This document shows, piece by piece, positions 55,168-61,803 of a DNA stretch of 64,000 bases. The DNA comes from Sphingomonas parva (ex Maeng et al. 2020). Lineage in GTDB: Bacteria > Pseudomonadota > Alphaproteobacteria > Sphingomonadales > Sphingomonadaceae. Under the pieces are notes generated by a model. It saw only the letters and a list, made by a program, of their open reading frames with translations. It made no database searches and was not told where the DNA came from. The stretch spans positions 47,617 through 111,616 of the forward strand of contig NZ_SPDV01000018.1 in NCBI RefSeq assembly GCF_004564275.1. Direction: 5' to 3'. The translations under genes were made by a program, and so were the position numbers. The number at the start of each line of letters is the position of its first letter. Position 1 is the first letter of the stretch.

Positions 55168-56354
55168 CAATATGCTCCCGACTTTGGCGCATTCTTATAT
55201 GCGTTCGCGGCGCCAGGCCGAGATGCCTCGAACGCTTCGTTCGGCACCGCACCGGCGGCAATACGATCATTGATACCCCATTTGGGCGGATACCAGAATT
55301 CGATAGGCTGTGCTTGGGCTGCAAACTTCTGCTTGATGCGGGTGCGGCCCGTCAGGCCCGCAGCTTCAGGATGAGCCACCCGGGCATATTTATCGATTTC
55401 GCAGAATAGGTTCTGACAATCGATCAGCTGCAATGGCCGCCCCCAGAGCGAGGGGAATTCCAGACCCAGCCGAGCGCACTCCTGCTCCTGCCGATCAGCC
55501 ATCAAACGGATGAGCTCAGCATCGCTCAGCCCGCCGGTATCGGCGAAACATTTACGCAGGCCGTCGCGGGCGCCAGGACCCGGGATAACGAAGTCCATCT
55601 CCGAAAAGTCGGTCACTTCGCTGTAATTGACATCGGTCACGAACTGATAGGCGAGGAAATCACCAATGGTCGGGTAGTCACGCAGCAGTTCGAAACCCTG
55701 TTGCATGCTTCGGGCCGACGCGAGCTTCTCCGGCAGCGCCTGCGCCATCATCATCTCAAGGAGCTTGAGATGATTCTGGTGCTTGGCCTTGCACCCGAAA
55801 GCCGAGCTGCCCGGCGGCATGATATAGGCCGCCGAGTAAACCCGATGCCCATCGGCCATCGCCTTCGACAGGATCTTGTCATACCGGTCGAACCGATAGT
55901 CTGCGAAGCTGATTGGGCCGAGCGCCCGCTCTAGCCGTTCCCAGGTCTCGATTTTGTTGAACAGTTTGAAGAGCAGGATGCGGAAGACAACTTCATCGAC
56001 CGAATTCGGCAGATCATCGCGGTAGATCACCTTGCGGATCAGATACTGGCTGACGCGGTCTGACGCCCGGTAGGCGTTCGTGAATTTGTAGACCGCCATC
56101 ACCGGATTGTCAGTCCACGGCCAGGGGGTACCGAGAACGCGGCGGTAGAACACACGCTGCCGTTCAGCGGCAAAACGCCAGTAGCTGTCATAGACGGAAG
56201 TCGTTTTCGCCGGCGCGAGATGGCTAGAAATGATTGTCGGCGCGGTTGGTGCGACAACAGCGGGATAATCGAACTCAAACGTACGCGGCGTCCCTGCGAG
56301 AATCTTGGCAGGGCGGCCGCGCTTGCGACCGCTCGGGGTACCAGTCTTGGTCAC
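55167..56354 (-). CDS. Alpha-glutamyl/putrescinyl thymine pyrophosphorylase-like base-modification protein
   Basis: 395 residues. Residues 55-115 (WRFAAERQRVFYRRV, then YKFTNAYRASDRVSQYL at 89-105) and 120-145 (VVFRILLFKLFNKIETW) are the signature of the aGPT-PPlase family, predicted to add amino-acid or polyamine groups to pyrophosphorylated hydroxymethyl-uracil in hypermodified phage DNA. The N-terminus carries an AT-hook-like KRGRPAK (11-17), absent from most relatives I know, suggesting DNA contact. It lies 6 bp after the TS-like gene and overlaps MazG. Reaction is inferred from the family. Confidence 0.75.
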   Translation of the reverse strand: MTKTGTPSGRKRGRPAKILAGTPRTFEFDYPAVVAPTAPTIISSHLAPAKTTSVYDSYWRFAAERQRVFYRRVLGTPWPWTDNPVMAVYKFTNAYRASDRVSQYLIRKVIYRDDLPNSVDEVVFRILLFKLFNKIETWERLERALGPISFADYRFDRYDKILSKAMADGHRVYSAAYIMPPGSSAFGCKAKHQNHLKLLEMMMAQALPEKLASARSMQQGFELLRDYPTIGDFLAYQFVTDVNYSEVTDFSEMDFVIPGPGARDGLRKCFADTGGLSDAELIRLMADRQEQECARLGLEFPSLWGRPLQLIDCQNLFCEIDKYARVAHPEAAGLTGRTRIKQKFAAQAQPIEFWYPPKWGINDRIAAGAVPNEAFEASRPGAANAYKNAPKSGAY

Positions 56355-56360
56355 AGCGCG

Positions 56361-57215
56361 TCAGGCCCGCTGGGCAGCGAGCCGGAGCGACGGAGACGGC
56401 CGCTGCGTCGCCGGAGCCGGCGGTGCCACACAGGCGCGGGCCGCTTCGATCAGCGGCTTCATAGCGCTGTCCGTCTTGCTGATCCGCTCCAGCTTGGCCA
56501 CGCCGATCGTCACATTGAGGCGCGTGAGCGGAATGCCCATTTCATGCGCCATGAAGGCGGCGAGCTGGGCGAGGCCGAGATAGTTGCCATAGGCCTTATC
56601 GAACAGCTGCTGCGTGGCGTAGAAGGCATTCGCCACCAGGCCGGCCTTGGTCGGCACGAAGCTCACATGCTGAAGGCACGGGAAACCCAGCTGGGCGGTC
56701 GCGCTATGGTCGCGGGCGGGATCGAACGTGGTTGCCTGCCACATCGACCGGCGCACGCCCGGGCGGCTATCATACTGACTCAAAATCCACTCCAACTGAT
56801 TACCATCGCACGGGCCGCGGCCGTACATCATCAGCCGCTCGAAATAGAGGCCTTTGCCGTTAGCCTTGGGATTTCGCGCGCGATAGAAGGGGAATGCCAT
56901 TTTGTAGAACTCGAAGAGCTTGGCGCGGTCTCCCTGTGCCATCGTCCAGAACCGCTGCGGAAAGATGGTATGGGCGACGTCCTCCACGTCGCGCTTCTTT
57001 TTACTGCCCAATAGGGCATCGAGCGCGGTGCGAACCCGAGGATCTTCTGGGACGTCATAGCCTTCGCCAAACCCATCGATCGTGAGGACGAGAGGGGCGA
57101 TCTCATTACCCGGATGCTCCATAATATGGAGCAATGTCCGCGAATAGGCTTCGGAAATGCTCTTGGCCGTGATCATCAGCGGTTCAGGGTTGTCCGGTCG
57201 GTCTGGCTTAGTCAT
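56361..57215 (-). CDS. Thymidylate-synthase-like protein with altered active site
   Basis: 284 residues; ATG 57215 is preferred because GGAGG lies 9 bases upstream. The TS fold is readable: Arg155-Arg156 (GVRRSMWQATTF), nucleophile region FPC at 178-180 (PCH in true TS), AFYATQQLFDKAYGNYLGLAQLAAFMAHE (TS: LYQRSxDxFLGxPFN...), with Asn211 aligning to the base-reading Asn. The phosphate-binding Arg of QRS is Thr201 and the His/Tyr of GDxHxY are Lys241/Glu243. So dUMP methylation is unlikely as such; a nucleotide hydroxymethylase-like or scaffold role is inferred. Confidence 0.68.
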   Translation of the reverse strand: MTKPDRPDNPEPLMITAKSISEAYSRTLLHIMEHPGNEIAPLVLTIDGFGEGYDVPEDPRVRTALDALLGSKKKRDVEDVAHTIFPQRFWTMAQGDRAKLFEFYKMAFPFYRARNPKANGKGLYFERLMMYGRGPCDGNQLEWILSQYDSRPGVRRSMWQATTFDPARDHSATAQLGFPCLQHVSFVPTKAGLVANAFYATQQLFDKAYGNYLGLAQLAAFMAHEMGIPLTRLNVTIGVAKLERISKTDSAMKPLIEAARACVAPPAPATQRPSPSLRLAAQRA

Positions 57216-58095
57216 CTGCATCATCCTCCAAATGGCGGAATTCGGCGCGCCCGACGTAAGCCGTTCGCGCAATACGCCCGAAGGCGGCCCAATCAGTTCC
57301 CGGGCGGTCAATGCGGGCCAGCCCCGGGCGCTTCGCTTCGAACAAACGCCCGCCCTCCAGATCGGCGACCGGCGCGATGACATCGCCATGCGCGACGGTC
57401 CCCGAGGGAAGCAGCAGCAAATGCCCGACCTCTGCATCAATCGCATGGCCACCCGAGGCCTCGTCAGCGACAATGAGCGGGTTGGGCGTCAGCGATCCTA
57501 GAATATGAGCGCGGAGCGTGCGCGGGGTGATCTTGCGCAACGCATCAGCCCGCTCGTGGCTGATCATCGCCTCGCCCCATAGGAGATGCGTGACCAGTGT
57601 GGAGTACCCGACGCCGAACTGGCAGGCGATGCAGTAAATTTCGATCGGGGTCGCGGTCTCCGGCTTGAGGCCACGGACTGCGAAGGCATTGCGCAGGCCC
57701 AAGGTCGGCATCAGCGCATAAGCAGCGAACGTGTCGGCGCTATACTCCTCGGGCACGTCCCACGGCCGTACCAATTGGTTCTCGCGCAACTCATCGATCG
57801 ATGACCCGTGCCCGAGCAGATGATGGCCAAGCTCGTGTGCGCAATTATAAGCGCGGCGGGCGAGTGGGCGCTTGCTGGAGAGATGGATACGCGGCGGTGA
57901 GCTACGCTGGTACATTCCTTCCATATTGATGTCGTTGAAAGTCACGCGAACCCCGTGCGCTTCTGCAATCGAATAGATGCAGACAGGGCTGACCAAATCC
58001 TTGCCGGCTTTCAGTCGCGCGGTGATTGCTGCCTTCATGGCCTTGTCTGCCAAGGCGCGGCGGTTGTGCATCATCGTCTTGGCATGCGCTTTCAT
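57208..58095 (-). CDS. ImmA/IrrE family metallopeptidase
   Basis: 295 residues. Zinc-protease motif HELGHHLLGH at about 88-97 with the downstream Glu in PEEYSADTFAAY as third ligand. An HTH-like middle and a C-terminal GAF-like region follow, as in IrrE. Such enzymes cleave a neighbouring XRE repressor after damage or infection. The repressor gene is 3 bp upstream; the C-terminus overlaps the TS-like start. Confidence 0.9.
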   Translation of the reverse strand: MKAHAKTMMHNRRALADKAMKAAITARLKAGKDLVSPVCIYSIAEAHGVRVTFNDINMEGMYQRSSPPRIHLSSKRPLARRAYNCAHELGHHLLGHGSSIDELRENQLVRPWDVPEEYSADTFAAYALMPTLGLRNAFAVRGLKPETATPIEIYCIACQFGVGYSTLVTHLLWGEAMISHERADALRKITPRTLRAHILGSLTPNPLIVADEASGGHAIDAEVGHLLLLPSGTVAHGDVIAPVADLEGGRLFEAKRPGLARIDRPGTDWAAFGRIARTAYVGRAEFRHLEDDADD

Positions 58096-58098
58096 AGG

Positions 58099-58458
58099 TT
58101 AGGCTCCCTTCTCGTCATCGTCGGACTTCATCGCGGCGATGAGCTTCAGGAGGCGGTCGAGGTCATCGGGCTTAAGTTTGCTCAGTTCGCGGGCAGCGAG
58201 TTGCAGTTTAGGATCGTCTGTCGCTGCGCGTTCGGGCGCATCTCCCAGCAGCCATGACAGTTTGGTGTCGTAGAGGTCAGCAAGCTTTGCGAGTTCGTCA
58301 GCCGTGATCCGGCGATTGCCAGCCTCCATTTCCGAAACGGTCGGGCGGTGCATATTCATCAATTTCGCGACCTGCCCTTGAGAGAGGCCGGCAGCCTCTC
58401 GCGCAGCGCGGAGCCGTGCCGGAAGCGTCATCGCCTTGTCCAAAGGAGCGTCGCTCAT
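58099..58458 (-). CDS. XRE family repressor, partner of ImmA/IrrE
   Basis: 119 residues, HTH_3 at LRAAREAAGLSQGQVAKLMNMHRPTVSEMEAGNRRITADEL, then a linker and an acidic C-terminal helix pair (LSKLKPDDLDRLLKLIAAMK). Probably represses the six-gene operon by binding the GTAAG half-sites at 58784-58809 and is a substrate for the adjacent ImmA-like protease. ATG overlaps the ACP-like stop by 4 bp. Confidence 0.9.
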   Translation of the reverse strand: MSDAPLDKAMTLPARLRAAREAAGLSQGQVAKLMNMHRPTVSEMEAGNRRITADELAKLADLYDTKLSWLLGDAPERAATDDPKLQLAARELSKLKPDDLDRLLKLIAAMKSDDDEKGA

Positions 58459-58769
58459 TTCGCGCCGACCTTTTCGGCTTCTTCGGCATCCTGCGCTTCA
58501 AAGATCTTGAGGACGAGTGCGACCGTCTGGTTGATCGCGAGCGGAATCTTTGTGTCGTCGTCGACAAAGATGTTGGTTTCGCAGGGGATCGATTTCCCGA
58601 GAGCGATACCAAGCATGCCGGCCGCGACAGGCCATACTTTGCTTGTGAACTTCGGCAGAGCCTCAGCTGGTTTCGTGCCGCCGTCGATTACAGGACAGTC
58701 CTCGCCGCTCAACGTCTGCACAGATTGCAGTACCTCGATCAGCTTGGCTTTGACAAAGTTAGCGTCCAT
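58455..58769 (-). CDS. Acyl-carrier-protein-like protein (first gene of the modification operon)
   Basis: 104 residues from ATG 58769 (GGAGGG 5 bases upstream). Ser43 in KFTSKVWP is followed after exactly 19 residues by IP (61-62), the same spacing as from the phosphopantetheinylated Ser36 to Ile-Pro in E. coli ACP; hydrophobic helix-II positions (VWPVAAGMLGIALG) and the late INQTVALVLKIF helix also fit. The usual Asp before the serine is Thr42. With an AcpS-type enzyme encoded in the same island, it may be a modified carrier protein. No annotated family was recognised outright. Confidence 0.55.
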   Translation of the reverse strand: MDANFVKAKLIEVLQSVQTLSGEDCPVIDGGTKPAEALPKFTSKVWPVAAGMLGIALGKSIPCETNIFVDDDTKIPLAINQTVALVLKIFEAQDAEEAEKVGAK

Positions 58770-58783
58770 CACGACCCTCCATT

Positions 58784-58824
58784 TCTTACGGGTAGTAAGA
58801 TATGCTTACCACTGCCAATGTCAA
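58784..58824 (-). promoter_or_regulatory. Promoter and overlapping repressor sites of the modification operon
   Basis: On the minus strand TTGACA (58819-58824), 16 bp, TATCTT (58797-58802). A perfect inverted repeat TCTTAC-N5-GTAAGA (58784-58800) covers the -10 box, and a third CTTAC half-site (58805-58809) lies in the spacer. The layout fits autorepression by the XRE protein of the operon. Confidence 0.65.
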
Positions 58825-58929
58825 GGGGTTGCGGCGCTCGCTCATTGGCTGTCTGCTCTCGGGCTAATTCCGTTGAGGTCCTTGGACGTTGCACGCGTTT
58901 AAGGTGGGGGCGAGCTATACCGAATTGCT

Positions 58930-59088
58930 TCAAAACGGATCGTACACCCGAACGATCAGCATCGGATCGCCATCGTAATCGGCATCTGTCATGACGGCGT
59001 AGCCATCATTGGTTTGGATCAGCACCACGCAGGTCATCAGCGTCTTGGCAAGGCTCCAAGCGAACTTCTGAGCGGTGGGAAGCGACAT
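58930..59088 (-). CDS. Small conserved-looking hypothetical protein (52 residues)
   Basis: Short frame ATG 59088 to TGA 58930, with AGGAG 8 bases upstream. It reads MSLPTAQKFAWSLAKTLMT, then VVLIQTNDGYAVM and DADYDGDPMLIVRVYDPF. The codon pattern and amphipathic strands look coding, and small proteins of this kind occur among the accessory genes of trb-type ICEs. No function assigned. Confidence 0.6.
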   Translation of the reverse strand: MSLPTAQKFAWSLAKTLMTCVVLIQTNDGYAVMTDADYDGDPMLIVRVYDPF

Positions 59089-59389
59089 GATCTTTGCTCC
59101 TGTTTCCGGAGCGGGGACCGTCCCCGCTCGACAGGCGCACAGGCGACCGACGCGCGGCCGCGATCACCGGAGGCGAAGCTGAAGGCCGCAAGCTGTGCTT
59201 AGCGGACCCCTTGCGGGTTGATCGTCACAAGGCAGCGCTAAGGTCAGAGGTAAGCCAAGGAGAGCGGGGCGTTCCCGCGTCGGAGTGGGATGCAGTGTCG
59301 CTCCACAGCCCAAAAGTTGGCCACAGTGCTGCCCGGACTGCGGACAGCTACTGCGATACTCTAAGTGGCGGTCAGACGATGCCCCTCGA
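59089..59389. promoter_or_regulatory. Leader with hairpin upstream of the 52-residue gene; spacer to DUF2493
   Basis: 301 bp. The 10-bp palindrome GAGCGGGGAC/GTCCCCGCTC (59109-59118/59120-59129) is enclosed by CCTGT...ACAGG (59099-59103/59131-59135). A GGAGGCGAAGC stretch near 59171 recalls module M2 of the other leaders. The remainder, to the end of DUF2493 at 59390, shows no supported gene. Confidence 0.45.
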
Positions 59390-60316
59390 TCAGATAGGGG
59401 GCTGAGTCTTGCGGAAGTCGAACACGGGGATGCCCAGCTTGCGGGCCTTGTCGGCAAGGTTGTCCTGAATGCCGGTGCCGGGGAACACCACGACCCCGAT
59501 CGGCAGGACATCGAGCATCGCATCGTTGCGTTTGAACGGCGCAGCCTTCGCGTGCTTTGCCCAATCGGGCTTGAATGCGACCTGCGTCACCTTGCGGTTG
59601 TCGGCCCAACAGGCGGCAATGCGCTCGGCCCCTGAGGAAGCACCGCCATGCAGCAGCACCATGTTCTGGTGTTTGGCGCGGACCCGGTCCAGTGCCCCCC
59701 AGATGGCATCGGTATCGTTGCACTCCTTGCCACCGGTAAATGCGACCTTGGGTCCAGTCGGCAGCATGACCTGGGTTTCGGCGCGGCGGCGGGCGGCGAT
59801 GAAGTCGCGGCTGTCGACCATTGCTGCGGTCAGCGCGCGGCGGTTTACGAGGCTGCCATGGCGGGGATGCCAGGCCGAACCGGTATGGGTGCGATAGAGA
59901 TCGCAAGCAGCATCGCGCATCAGTTCATGGGCGTTGCGCCGCTCGATCAGGGTCAGACCCTGCGCCAGCAATTGCTCAAGTTCGACTGAAGCCACCTCGG
60001 AGCCGTCCTGTTCGCGCTGCGATCGACGCTGCGCTTGCTCATTGTCGTCGAGCTCGCGCTCAACCCGCTCAGCCGCGCGGTGGAACAGGTTGACGGTGGA
60101 CCAAAGCAGGTCATCGAGATCGGGTTCGAGCCGGGTGTCGGCCAACGTGCCGATCAGCGCGTCGAAAATGTCGGCAACAGCACCTGCGACACGGTCGCCT
60201 TCGGGCAATGGGCGTGGATCGGGCTCGTCCTGGAATGGCCGGAAGCCGTAGAGTTGCAGTTCATCGAGAATATGCGCGGTCGGGGATTGCTCCTGCGGTT
60301 CGTCGGGATCGGTCAT
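59390..60316 (-). CDS. DUF2493 (SLOG-like) ICE protein
   Basis: 308 residues. The first 180 residues are an ICE-specific N-terminal region (HILDELQLYGFRPFQDEPDPRPLPEGD). The C-terminal DUF2493 is a Rossmannoid SLOG-type domain: VAFTGGKECNDTDAIWGALDRV, LLHGGASSGAERIAACWA and VFPGTGIQDNLADKARKLGIPVFDF, which by family knowledge may bind nucleotide ligands. Possibly a nucleotide sensor of the element. A structured leader precedes it. Confidence 0.88.
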   Translation of the reverse strand: MTDPDEPQEQSPTAHILDELQLYGFRPFQDEPDPRPLPEGDRVAGAVADIFDALIGTLADTRLEPDLDDLLWSTVNLFHRAAERVERELDDNEQAQRRSQREQDGSEVASVELEQLLAQGLTLIERRNAHELMRDAACDLYRTHTGSAWHPRHGSLVNRRALTAAMVDSRDFIAARRRAETQVMLPTGPKVAFTGGKECNDTDAIWGALDRVRAKHQNMVLLHGGASSGAERIAACWADNRKVTQVAFKPDWAKHAKAAPFKRNDAMLDVLPIGVVVFPGTGIQDNLADKARKLGIPVFDFRKTQPPI

Positions 60317-60651
60317 GGCGTTCGCTCCGTTGCTCGACCGCGCCTCTCGCGGCCTTCATGGGCGAGCAAAGAGCGGGGGCAGAGCGGGTCGGCACCCGCC
60401 CGGGGTCCCCAGAAAGTATCACTTTCTGGGGTGGGCTTTGTGGCCGAAGCGCAGCGGAGGATGGCGAGCACGACTTTCTTGGCGCGCGAGGAGCCCCGGC
60501 ACGGGGCGGGGAAGAAAGTCGCGCACAGCCATTGCCGGCCCGGTCTGCTTCCGCTTCTCTCGCCCCTCTCGAAGGCAGAGGCGCGGCTCTGTCAGGGGAG
60601 TGACGGGTCATGGCGAACATAGCTCTGGCGCAGGGACGTCACCGCCTATGC
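60317..60651. promoter_or_regulatory. Structured leader of DUF2493 (modular hairpins)
   Basis: 335 bp with no gene. Hairpin M1 TTGCTCG...CGAGCAA (60330-60336/60363-60369) encloses CCGCG/CGCGG. M3: GGGGTCCCC opening the 11-bp hairpin CCCCAGAAAGT/ACTTTCTGGGG (60402-60431). M2: CAGCGGAGGA...TTTCTTG...CGCGAGGA (60452-60493). M4: GGGGAAGAAAGTCGC (60508-60522). M1 stems differ from the DUF736 leader by compensating pairs. Order of M2 and M3 is swapped between the two leaders. Confidence 0.55.
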
Positions 60652-61683
60652 TCAGCCGATGAACTGTTCGGCGTCCTCCGGGGCAAGCTGCACTCGCACC
60701 GCTGCCCGCATCTCGTCCCGGCCAAGCCGCTGCAAATCGTCGTTGAAGTCACCAAGGCTGGCAGTCAGCATCAACGGCTCGATACCAGCCCCGATCGCGC
60801 GCTTAGCCAACGTGTCAGCCGCATGTTGTCCAGCGGGATCGTTATCGCGCGCAATGTAGAGGCGGTGCAGCGATGGTGTGATTTGCAACGCGGACAGGTG
60901 ACCCGCTGAGAGAGCGGCGATCATGGGTATGGTCGGCATGATCTGGCGGAGTGACAATATCGTTTCGATGCCCTCTCCGGCGACCAGGACTGATCCGGCT
61001 CGACCGAACCGCAAGCCGTTGCCGAGGAGATTACCCATGGCGCGGCGCGGCGTGGCGACGGGTGCCTTTCCGCCGCCGTTCGGATCGAGCCAGGTGCGGT
61101 GGATGCCGGTCAATGGTCCGTCATCACTGCAAACTGCTGCAATCAATGCTGGGAACGCTCTCGGCGTGCCGGGTGAATCGTCTTCATCGGCGCGATACCA
61201 GCAGTTGGGGTGGAACCTTAGCGAGCCGCACTCGCGCAGGTCGATGATACCACGCTGGCGCAGATAGGTCTCGGCAAGCGTGTCATGGATCGGCTGCGAT
61301 ATCGCCCATAGCCGTTGTGCAGCTTCTGGCGATCCGGAGGGTACGGGCAGCAGCGGTTCAAATGCCTTTGGTTCTGGCGGCGGAAGAGCCAGAAAGCGCC
61401 GCGCTTCCTCGAGCGTGTCGGCGAGCGAAGCCAATCGCTGATTGGCAGCGATAAGGTCGAGCAGATCGCCATGCTCGCCAGTGGCTGCATCGGTCCATTT
61501 GCCCGCAGCGCCCTTGCCGGTATCGGATCCGGTCAGTCGCACAAACAGGCTGCGCCCCGGCGTGCCTTCGACATCGCCGATAAGCCAGTAGCGGCCCTGT
61601 CGCCGGCCTTGCGGAAGATAGTGGCGGCAGACACTTTCGGCATTGCGAGCAAGCTGCCGGGCAAGGTCGGATGCATCGGGCAT
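60652..61683 (-). CDS. Toprim domain primase-like protein
   Basis: 343 residues from ATG 61683, with AGGAGGATC just upstream. N-terminal region (LARQLARNAESVCRHYLPQGRRQGRYW, GKWTDAATGEHGDLLDLIA) resembles the DUF7146-like part of ICE primases; the C-terminal Toprim core has VLVAGEGIETILSLRQ with the catalytic Glu and LYIARDNDPAG with the DxD. Probably primes replication of the excised or transferred element. A large stem structure lies in its leader. Confidence 0.9.
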   Translation of the reverse strand: MPDASDLARQLARNAESVCRHYLPQGRRQGRYWLIGDVEGTPGRSLFVRLTGSDTGKGAAGKWTDAATGEHGDLLDLIAANQRLASLADTLEEARRFLALPPPEPKAFEPLLPVPSGSPEAAQRLWAISQPIHDTLAETYLRQRGIIDLRECGSLRFHPNCWYRADEDDSPGTPRAFPALIAAVCSDDGPLTGIHRTWLDPNGGGKAPVATPRRAMGNLLGNGLRFGRAGSVLVAGEGIETILSLRQIMPTIPMIAALSAGHLSALQITPSLHRLYIARDNDPAGQHAADTLAKRAIGAGIEPLMLTASLGDFNDDLQRLGRDEMRAAVRVQLAPEDAEQFIG

Positions 61684-61704
61684 CTGATCCTCCTGAGACA
61701 AGAA

Positions 61705-61775
61705 GAGGGTCCGCCGCGTCCGAGTAATCCCCACGAAGCAGGCTTCGCGGGGACCCCGATGCACGGCGGACCCTC
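61705..61775 (-). promoter_or_regulatory. Nested stem structure in the leader of the Toprim gene
   Basis: A perfect 12-bp outer stem GAGGGTCCGCCG/CGGCGGACCCTC (61705-61716/61764-61775) encloses an 11-bp inner hairpin with one mismatch, CCCCACGAAGC/GCTTCGCGGGG (61729-61739/61742-61752), flanked by the GGGGTCCCC module in the opposite orientation to the other leaders. It lies between the ParB-like stop and the Toprim start, so it could be an attenuator, processing site or terminator. Confidence 0.6.
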
Positions 61776-61803
61776 AGTTGCGAGCGGGTCTGGGGAGCGC
61801 GAC

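Noticed and set aside
59285..59635. Plus-strand frame with a CPDCG zinc-ribbon-like motif
   Set aside because: Runs antisense into the conserved DUF2493 domain, has no ribosome site, and only a single CxxC pair.
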